A program made the position numbers and the translations under genes. From Candidatus Latescibacterota bacterium (GTDB lineage Bacteria; Latescibacterota; UBA2968; UBA8231): 11,337 nucleotides of DNA. Each line of letters begins with the position of its first letter. Position 1 is the first letter of the stretch. The notes beneath the pieces were generated by a model. The model saw only the letters and a program-made list of their open reading frames with translations. It was not told the DNA's origin and ran no database searches. Below, piece by piece: positions 7,219 through 11,337 of this stretch. The stretch covers positions 1 through 11,337 of the forward strand of contig JAJDYK010000104.1 in the NCBI GenBank assembly GCA_022825185.1. Direction: 5' to 3'.

Positions 7219-7986
7219 CTATCGGGCCAGCTTCCCCGGTATGAGTTCGTAGTGATCGGCTTGGGTTTGCAGCACTGTATCTCGGACCGCTGGTGCAGTT
7301 TCCCCTTCGGACGCGATGGGCGCGACAGGCGCGGGCCGCTGATTGTTGCTGAACTTGAAGTCGATTTCTCCGATCGCCTTTTGCATCCGCTGACCCAAAA
7401 TTCCGCTCAACGCGGCCACCGTGTGGATCATGGCCGGAGAAAACACTTGTTTCTCTTCGTCGAAATCGTCCTGCCATATCACTTTGCCGTCCTCCTGCCT
7501 TACCAGTTCCATCGCCATAACGAGATGCGCTGCCCACAGGTCGCCGCTGTCGAAGCGCTCAATGGCTTTCATCGAACCGCTGAGCACGTAATCCGGGCGG
7601 TGTTCGAAAAAATCGCGATCCCCGCCGACATAGGTAAACAGGTCGGCTTGGCGCAAGTACTGCTCGACTGCATCGGTAATCATGTCGCTGGGGCGCTCCA
7701 TCCAGTAGTGGAGATTGTCTCGCTGTAGCTCGTACTGGTCGCGGCGGCGGATGATGTTGGTGCGATCATACGCTCGCGGCACCTCAAAACCTTTGACCTG
7801 CAAGCGGAAAGGATACGGGCGCTCGGAATTTTCCACGCTACTGCGCAAGGGTTCGATATGCAGCTTGAAATAGCGCCGTTGCGGCAACTTGGTGTCGCCG
7901 CCTAGCAATTGGGCACAGCCGGACAGAACTGCCGCCAAGACGAGGGCCTGACCGCAGCGGCGCACTCGGCTATTGGGCCTCACCAC
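7219..7986 (-). CDS. ABC-type transport auxiliary lipoprotein, PqiC/MlaD-associated
   Basis: A protein of 255 residues starting with GTG. The signal ends in the lipobox LSGC with Cys24. Residues about 37-190 match the ABC_trans_aux family (PqiC-like): YFKLHIEPL, a long polar stretch with RLQVKGFEV and YELQRDNLHYWMERPSDMI, then VEQYLRQADLFTYV, and later DYVLSGSMKAIERF and KVIWQDDF. In E. coli, PqiC is an outer-membrane lipoprotein working with the MCE protein PqiB, so this one probably sits at the outer membrane and docks the MCE tail. The tail (about 215-255) is low-complexity and rich in Pro, Ala and Glu. The start overlaps mlaD by 17 nt. GAGGT at 7991-7995 lies 4 nt before the GTG at 7986 and 7 nt before a second GTG at 7983, so either may be used; a GTG at 7965 would also keep the lipobox. 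The stop is 8 nt before the barrel gene. Confidence 0.88.
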   Translation of the reverse strand: MVRPNSRVRRCGQALVLAAVLSGCAQLLGGDTKLPQRRYFKLHIEPLRSSVENSERPYPFRLQVKGFEVPRAYDRTNIIRRRDQYELQRDNLHYWMERPSDMITDAVEQYLRQADLFTYVGGDRDFFEHRPDYVLSGSMKAIERFDSGDLWAAHLVMAMELVRQEDGKVIWQDDFDEEKQVFSPAMIHTVAALSGILGQRMQKAIGEIDFKFSNNQRPAPVAPIASEGETAPAVRDTVLQTQADHYELIPGKLAR

Positions 7987-8947
7987 TGCGACCTCGGATC
8001 AGTACCGCGGGATTCTCGCGGATTAGTTCGGTGGTTTCGCGGATATTCTGCAAAGTTTCCTCCAATTCCTGCATGGCGCGCAGGAGATTCTGCCGACTGG
8101 CCCCCACGGTCTGGTCGATGCCCACAAAGGTCTGGTCGATGTGGCTTATCACAGTGTCCATCCGCGCGACGAGCAGGGGAACCGGGCCGTCCATTTGCTG
8201 GCGCAACTTGTGCATCGTCACCTGCAGGTCGTCAACCGTCTGTTGCAACTTTGCACCCACCAGCAAGACGTGCAGGGAATCGGTCGTCGTCGCCACCGTC
8301 GCGCTAGCTTGAGCGAGCGAGCGACTAGCGGCCACCATATTGGCCGCGGTCTCGTCGAATGCGGCGCGATTGTTCTCGACCAGCTCGTTGGCCGCAGCCA
8401 GCAGATTGGCCGCGTTGTTCAGCAGTTCATTGAAGATACGCTGATTGTCGCTGCTGAGCAGCGCGTTTAGGTTGTCGATGGTTTGTTCAACCTTGACGCT
8501 GATCACTTCGGCGCGCTCCTGCATACTACTAAAAAAGGTCTCGTCCGCAACAATGGTGGACTTCGGGGGGAGAACTGGGGCGTCGTCGCTGCCGCCGAAA
8601 AGTTCAATGGACTTCAGGCCGGTGAGCCCCAGCGAGGACATTCGCGCCTGCGTGTCGGTGCGGATGGCGTTTTCGGCCAGCCGCCGCTCGACCGAAATCT
8701 CGATTACCACGGTAGCGAGATTATTCTGCGCGATCGCAATGTCCTCGACGCGGCCAATGCTAAAGCCCAAGTACTTGACGTTTGCACCTTTGTTGAGGCC
8801 GCTGACCGGCGAGTTGGACTCAATGTAATAGATATCGCGCTGATGCAGCAGATGGCTGCCGGCGACGACGATGAAGAACAGCGCGAGGACGGCGAGCGAA
8901 ACTAAGAAGAAAATGCCGAGGCGTATTTGCTGTGCTCTGGTAGCCAT
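7970..8947 (-). CDS. mlaD: MlaD: MCE-domain lipid-binding protein
   Basis: A protein of 325 residues, clearly longer than E. coli MlaD (about 183). It has one N-terminal membrane anchor (residues 11-29), then an MCE domain (about 38-118) with VSGLNKGANVKYLGFSIGRV (48-67) and SLGLTGLKSIELFGG (105-119), the pore-loop and closing-strand region. From about 139 to 310 the sequence is nearly all helical, rich in Ala, Asn, Gln and Thr, and ends in ENPAVLIRG, a common C-terminus of MCE proteins with long tails. MCE proteins form hexameric rings that carry lipids, and long helical tails can build a tunnel across the periplasm (family knowledge). The tail here is far too long for a MlaD that hands lipids to soluble MlaC, which fits the absence of MlaC. 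It starts 50 nt after the lipid kinase gene; no clear Shine-Dalgarno is visible. Confidence 0.93.
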   Translation of the reverse strand: MATRAQQIRLGIFFLVSLAVLALFFIVVAGSHLLHQRDIYYIESNSPVSGLNKGANVKYLGFSIGRVEDIAIAQNNLATVVIEISVERRLAENAIRTDTQARMSSLGLTGLKSIELFGGSDDAPVLPPKSTIVADETFFSSMQERAEVISVKVEQTIDNLNALLSSDNQRIFNELLNNAANLLAAANELVENNRAAFDETAANMVAASRSLAQASATVATTTDSLHVLLVGAKLQQTVDDLQVTMHKLRQQMDGPVPLLVARMDTVISHIDQTFVGIDQTVGASRQNLLRAMQELEETLQNIRETTELIRENPAVLIRGRSGEAQ

Positions 8948-8997
8948 AAAGAAGCTGTGGAATAAGTCGTGATTGAAATCCGCCCCCTAGGGCAATA

Positions 8998-9903
8998 TCA
9001 ACAACGCACCCCCTGCGAGCAAGAACTTGGCACCACCACCCGCAACGCGGCCGGACTAATTTCCAGCACGAGCGGCGTCTGGTCTAAATAGTCGCCGTCC
9101 GCATATACGCGGTGCGGCGCGTCGGTGTGCAGCGCTAGGCGGGCCGTGCGCTCGACGCGCACGGCTGGATGGCGGACATGTGTTCGCCAAAAGAGGCGAA
9201 TCATCAGCGGCAGAATCGCCCACCGCGGCACCGCATCGACGACGACCACGTCGAAGAGGCCATCGCCGAGGTCGGCATCTGGGGCAACGCGCAAATCGCC
9301 TCCATAGTTCCGCGCATTGGCAGTGGATACTAGCAGCACCTCTTGCTCAATCTCCCCGAAGTCGCCGCAGAGGCGAACCCGGATCGGCTGGTAACTAACG
9401 ACGTGCCGCAATGCTTCCCAAATATAGCGAATCCGCCCAGACAGCGGCCCTTGGGCGCTTTCCATGCGGCGGTTGACTTCGGCGTCAAAGCCAAAGGCGG
9501 CGATCGTGGCGAAGAAGCGGTCGCCAGCCCGGCCCAAGTCTATGGCGCGCACCTCGCCGCTCAGCAAGTTGCCGATGGCCGCTTCCACGCGGAGCGGCAC
9601 ATCGAGGGCGCGCGCCAAGTCGTTGCACGTGCCGCAGGGCAGCAGCGCCAAGGCCGTGTGCGAGCCAGCGAGGGGTGCGAGCGTCTCGCCAATGGTGCCG
9701 TCGCCGCCGCAGACCACCAGCCGCTCAGCATCCTCGGCCACAGCCTGCTGCGCCAACTCAGTTGCGTGGCCCTTGGCCCGCGTGTAGCGCAACTCAACCG
9801 CTTGTCCGGCGTCTTGTATAGCCAAGGCGGCTTGCTCGGCGACGCGGCGGGCGCGGGCGTTACCCGCGGTTGGATTGGCTATCAAAACCCAGTGTTTGGT
9901 CAT
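8998..9903 (-). CDS. Diacylglycerol kinase family lipid kinase (DgkB/YegS-like)
   Basis: A protein of 301 residues, typical for this soluble family. It uses ATP to phosphorylate a lipid such as diacylglycerol, giving phosphatidic acid, at the cytosolic face of the membrane. Motifs in order are ANPTAG (9-14), CGGDGTIGE (65-73, the nucleotide-binding loop, usually GGDGTxNE, so Gly replaces Asn), LPCGTCNDLARAL (88-100, usually PLGTxNDFA), FGFDAEV (137-143), APDADLGDGLFDVVVVD (207-223) and YADGDYL (267-273), with a closing ISPAALRVVVP strand. It is the first gene of the operon, with mlaD 50 nt downstream. The pairing suggests it recycles diacylglycerol or otherwise feeds phosphatidic acid into the lipid pool handled by the transporter (inference). 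The lipid substrate cannot be told; sphingosine or other lipid kinases share the fold. No Shine-Dalgarno is visible before the ATG. Confidence 0.93.
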   Translation of the reverse strand: MTKHWVLIANPTAGNARARRVAEQAALAIQDAGQAVELRYTRAKGHATELAQQAVAEDAERLVVCGGDGTIGETLAPLAGSHTALALLPCGTCNDLARALDVPLRVEAAIGNLLSGEVRAIDLGRAGDRFFATIAAFGFDAEVNRRMESAQGPLSGRIRYIWEALRHVVSYQPIRVRLCGDFGEIEQEVLLVSTANARNYGGDLRVAPDADLGDGLFDVVVVDAVPRWAILPLMIRLFWRTHVRHPAVRVERTARLALHTDAPHRVYADGDYLDQTPLVLEISPAALRVVVPSSCSQGVRC

Positions 9904-9928
9904 AGCTTGGGTTGTCCCATCAGCGGCC

Positions 9929-9938
9929 CTACGCGTAG
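9929..9938. promoter_or_regulatory. Perfect 10-base palindrome, possible operator
   Basis: CTACGCGTAG is its own reverse complement and lies 26 bases upstream of the lipid kinase start and 30 bases upstream of the small basic gene. A dyad between divergent genes is a common place for a repressor or activator. A 10-base palindrome is short enough to arise by chance, so the role is speculative. Confidence 0.18.
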
Positions 9939-9967
9939 ATTAATTGGATAAAAGATAACATCAAAAC

Positions 9968-10114
9968 ATGGCCAAGCGAAAACGAAACATCGATTGGGCC
10001 GACCAGCGCCGCGAACTGGAAAAACAGGTCGAGCACCCCTATATCACCAAGCAGGGGCTAGACCGGAATCGGCGCGACAACAAGGGCCATAAGCCTAGGC
10101 GTCCAAAGCAGTGA
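9968..10114 (+). CDS. Small basic hypothetical protein, 48 residues
   Basis: The ORF runs ATG to TGA and encodes 48 residues beginning MAKRKRNIDWADQRRELEKQ and ending HKPRRPKQ. About a third of the residues are Lys or Arg; there is no Cys, no membrane segment and no signal peptide, so a cytosolic, perhaps nucleic-acid-binding, protein is likely. I do not recognise the family. Evidence for coding: about 70% G or C at third codon positions, similar to the neighbours, and a sensible composition (helical WADQRRELEKQVE, then a polar basic tail). Against it: it is short and no Shine-Dalgarno is visible in the AT-rich leader. It is divergent from the lipid kinase (64 nt apart) and lies 89 nt before the acyl-CoA reductase. 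Confidence 0.5.
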   Translation: MAKRKRNIDWADQRRELEKQVEHPYITKQGLDRNRRDNKGHKPRRPKQ

Positions 10115-10120
10115 GCCTCC

Positions 10121-10149
10121 TTGTCGCAGGGCATCCCGCCTTCTATATT
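10121..10149 (+). promoter_or_regulatory. Candidate sigma70-type promoter for the acyl-CoA reductase gene
   Basis: TTGTCG (10121-10126) and TATATT (10144-10149) are separated by 17 bases and match the -35 and -10 consensus at four and five of six positions. Transcription would start near 10156, leaving a leader of about 48 nt. The leader holds a bulged hairpin, CCCTGT (10163-10168) with ACACGGG (10173-10179), that ends directly before an alternative ATG at 10180. Confidence 0.4.
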
Positions 10150-10203
10150 ACAACGTTTTGCGCCCTGTCCTAACACGGGATGGGGCTTTTGTCCGTTTCC
10201 GCT

Positions 10204-11337
10204 ATGATCAGAGAATTCTATCAGGACCGCACCGTGTTGCTGACCGGCGGCACCGGGTTTTACGGGCAGGGGCTGACGGCCAAGATCCTGCGCTATTTGC
10301 CCGGCGTGCGGCGCTTGTACCTCGTGTTGCGGCCCGGCCGGGGTCCGGGAGGGACCACGCTGCCAGTAGAGGAGCGGCTGGACGAACTTTTCAAGCTAGT
10401 CGTCTTCGACCGCTTTCGTCGCGAGGAACCAGCCGCCTTTGCCGAGGCGCGCCAGAAGGTGCGCGCCCTTGCCTGCGACATGCAGCAGCCGGGCCTCGGG
10501 CTAGACGAAGCATCCCGCGACGAGTTGCTCTCGGAAGTGGACCTCATCATCGGCAACGCGGCCAGCGTCACCTTTGACGAAGCACTCGACTCGGCGATCC
10601 AATTCAACACCTTGGCACCCCAAGAGCTGTTGCGGCTGGCCCGCGAAGGCCGCAAAAATCCCATCTTGGTCCACGTATCAACCGCGTACGTCAACGGTCG
10701 CCAGACCGGCGCGGTCCCCGAGCGCACCCTGCCGATCGACCGCACGATTCAGCACCTAATCGACGGCAGCGCACCGCCACAACCTTTCGTCCCCGAAAAA
10801 GAAATCGCCGACGCGCAAGCTCGCTGCCGTGCAATCCGCGACCAAGCGCAAAGCGACGAGCAACAGCGTGCATTCCGCCGCGAGATCGTCGAGCAGAGCC
10901 ACCGCCGCACGCTCTCGGACAGCCGCTTGCAAAAGCTGATTGACGACCGCTGTCGCCGCTGGGTCGAGCGCGAACTGGTCGAGGAAGGAATGCGGCGAGC
11001 GCGAGAGCACGGCTGGAATGACGTGTACACTTTTACCAAGGCCCTAGGCGAACAGTTGCTCGTCAAGCACCGCGGCCAAGTGCCGCTGGCCATTGTGCGG
11101 CCCAGCGTCACCGAAGGCGCGCTCGAAGACCCGCACCGAGGCTGGATCTACGGACTCAAAGTAACCGATCCCCTGATAGTAGCCTACGGGCGGGGAATCG
11201 TCCCGGACTTCCCAGCCGCAATGGGCGCACCCATGGACTTGGTGCCCGTAGATATCGTCGTCAATACCGTGCTGGCCGCGGCCACGCAGGCTACGACTTC
11301 CTCAGTGGAGGTCTTCCACGCGGCAACCAGCGGAGAA
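10204..11337 (+). CDS. Fatty acyl-CoA reductase, SDR/NAD-binding-4 type (3' end missing)
   Basis: The frame is open to the window end, giving 378 residues. The product should reduce fatty acyl-CoA (or acyl-ACP) to aldehyde or alcohol with NAD(P)H. Residues 10-21 hold the Rossmann strand and nucleotide loop (TVLLTGGTGFYG, G15xxGxxG21). VDLIIGNAASVTFDEAL gives the NAA-type motif, HVSTAYVNG (157-165) holds the catalytic Ser/Thr, and YTFTK (275-279) is the YxxxK active-site pair. VRPSVTEGALEDPHRGWI matches the signature region of plant and animal FARs and their bacterial relatives. Between about 200 and 272 lies an Arg- and Glu-rich helical insert, as I recall from bacterial FARs that often carry an extra C-terminal acyltransferase or HAD domain; the end here is unseen. 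An in-frame ATG at 10180 would add 8 residues; neither start has a visible Shine-Dalgarno, and 10204 gives the usual short lead before the glycine loop. Confidence 0.9.
   Translation, partial: MIREFYQDRTVLLTGGTGFYGQGLTAKILRYLPGVRRLYLVLRPGRGPGGTTLPVEERLDELFKLVVFDRFRREEPAAFAEARQKVRALACDMQQPGLGLDEASRDELLSEVDLIIGNAASVTFDEALDSAIQFNTLAPQELLRLAREGRKNPILVHVSTAYVNGRQTGAVPERTLPIDRTIQHLIDGSAPPQPFVPEKEIADAQARCRAIRDQAQSDEQQRAFRREIVEQSHRRTLSDSRLQKLIDDRCRRWVERELVEEGMRRAREHGWNDVYTFTKALGEQLLVKHRGQVPLAIVRPSVTEGALEDPHRGWIYGLKVTDPLIVAYGRGIVPDFPAAMGAPMDLVPVDIVVNTVLAAATQATTSSVEVFHAATSGE

Larger units (their letters stand above)
9904..10203. other. Divergent intergenic region of 300 bases
   Basis: This stretch separates the leftward eight-gene operon from the rightward acyl-CoA reductase gene. 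It holds a probable 48-codon gene (9968-10114), a 10-base palindrome (9929-9938) and a promoter-like pair (10121-10149). The leftward promoter of the operon should lie here or in the small gene, but I found no convincing -35/-10 pair on the - strand. TTGTCC at 9912-9917 with TAGATT at 9936-9941 (18-base spacer) is a weak rightward candidate for the small gene. No tRNA or other RNA gene is visible. Confidence 0.5.

Noticed and set aside
7211..7537. The barrel protein's open frame extends 109 codons upstream, to 7537.
   Set aside because: The extension lies inside the lipoprotein gene in another frame; the ATG at 7210 has AGGA at the right distance and begins a clear signal peptide.
8948..8997. 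A possible promoter or terminator in the 50-base gap between the lipid kinase gene and mlaD.
   Set aside because: There is only a 4-bp GCCC/GGGC stem and no convincing -35/-10 pair on the - strand.
9343..9951. A 202-codon open frame on the + strand opposite the lipid kinase gene.
   Set aside because: The - strand frame carries all the kinase motifs; this frame has no recognisable feature.
10163..10190. A hairpin followed by CTTTTG, like a terminator after the small basic gene.
   Set aside because: The stem is bulged and the T run is short and 7 bases away, so it is more likely a leader structure.

Overview
This window comes from a GC-rich diderm (outer-membrane-bearing) bacterium. The evidence is a phospholipid transport system that spans the envelope, two lipoproteins with clear lipoboxes, and a predicted outer-membrane beta-barrel. 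Nothing here fixes the phylum. The mix of families (STAS-MlaE fusion, PqiC-like lipoprotein, barrel with an N-terminal PGxY-type domain, FlgO/DUF4384-like lipoprotein, bacterial fatty acyl-CoA reductase) would suit an uncultured lineage near Latescibacterota, Gemmatimonadota or Poribacteria, but that is a weak inference. I saw no tRNA, rRNA, CRISPR array, insertion sequence or phage gene.

Layout. (1) Positions 2-2129, + strand: the 3' part of a GT4/GT5-like glycosyltransferase, then after one base a lipoprotein with a FlgO/CsgG-like N-terminal half and a DUF4384-like C-terminal half. (2) Positions 2130-2174: a convergent junction. Both flanking genes end in TAG codons that sit in mirrored positions of an imperfect inverted repeat. 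(3) Positions 2175-9903, - strand: eight tightly packed genes, very likely one operon. In transcription order they are a diacylglycerol-kinase-family lipid kinase, MlaD (MCE protein), a PqiC-type auxiliary lipoprotein, an outer-membrane barrel protein, a STAS-MlaE permease, the MlaF ATPase, dihydrofolate reductase (folA), and an aspartate/aromatic aminotransferase. Four junctions overlap (17, 4, 7 and 4 nt) and the other three are 50, 8 and 41 nt. (4) Positions 9904-10203: a 300-base region with a likely 48-residue basic protein, a small palindrome and a plausible sigma70-type promoter. (5) From 10204 to the window end, + strand: a fatty acyl-CoA reductase, open at its 3' end.

How the genes fit together. 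The central five genes make a trans-envelope lipid transporter. MlaF hydrolyses ATP, MlaE is the inner-membrane permease with its regulatory STAS (MlaB-like) domain fused on, and MlaD is the periplasmic MCE ring with a long helical tail. The lipoprotein and the barrel probably provide the outer-membrane side. No MlaA or MlaC gene is present in the window, so the barrel is a candidate replacement for the OmpC-MlaA end. The lipid kinase at the head of the operon and the divergent acyl-CoA reductase add to the lipid theme. folA and the aminotransferase look like housekeeping passengers on the same transcript. The Mla-plus-barrel cluster is the most interesting part of the window.
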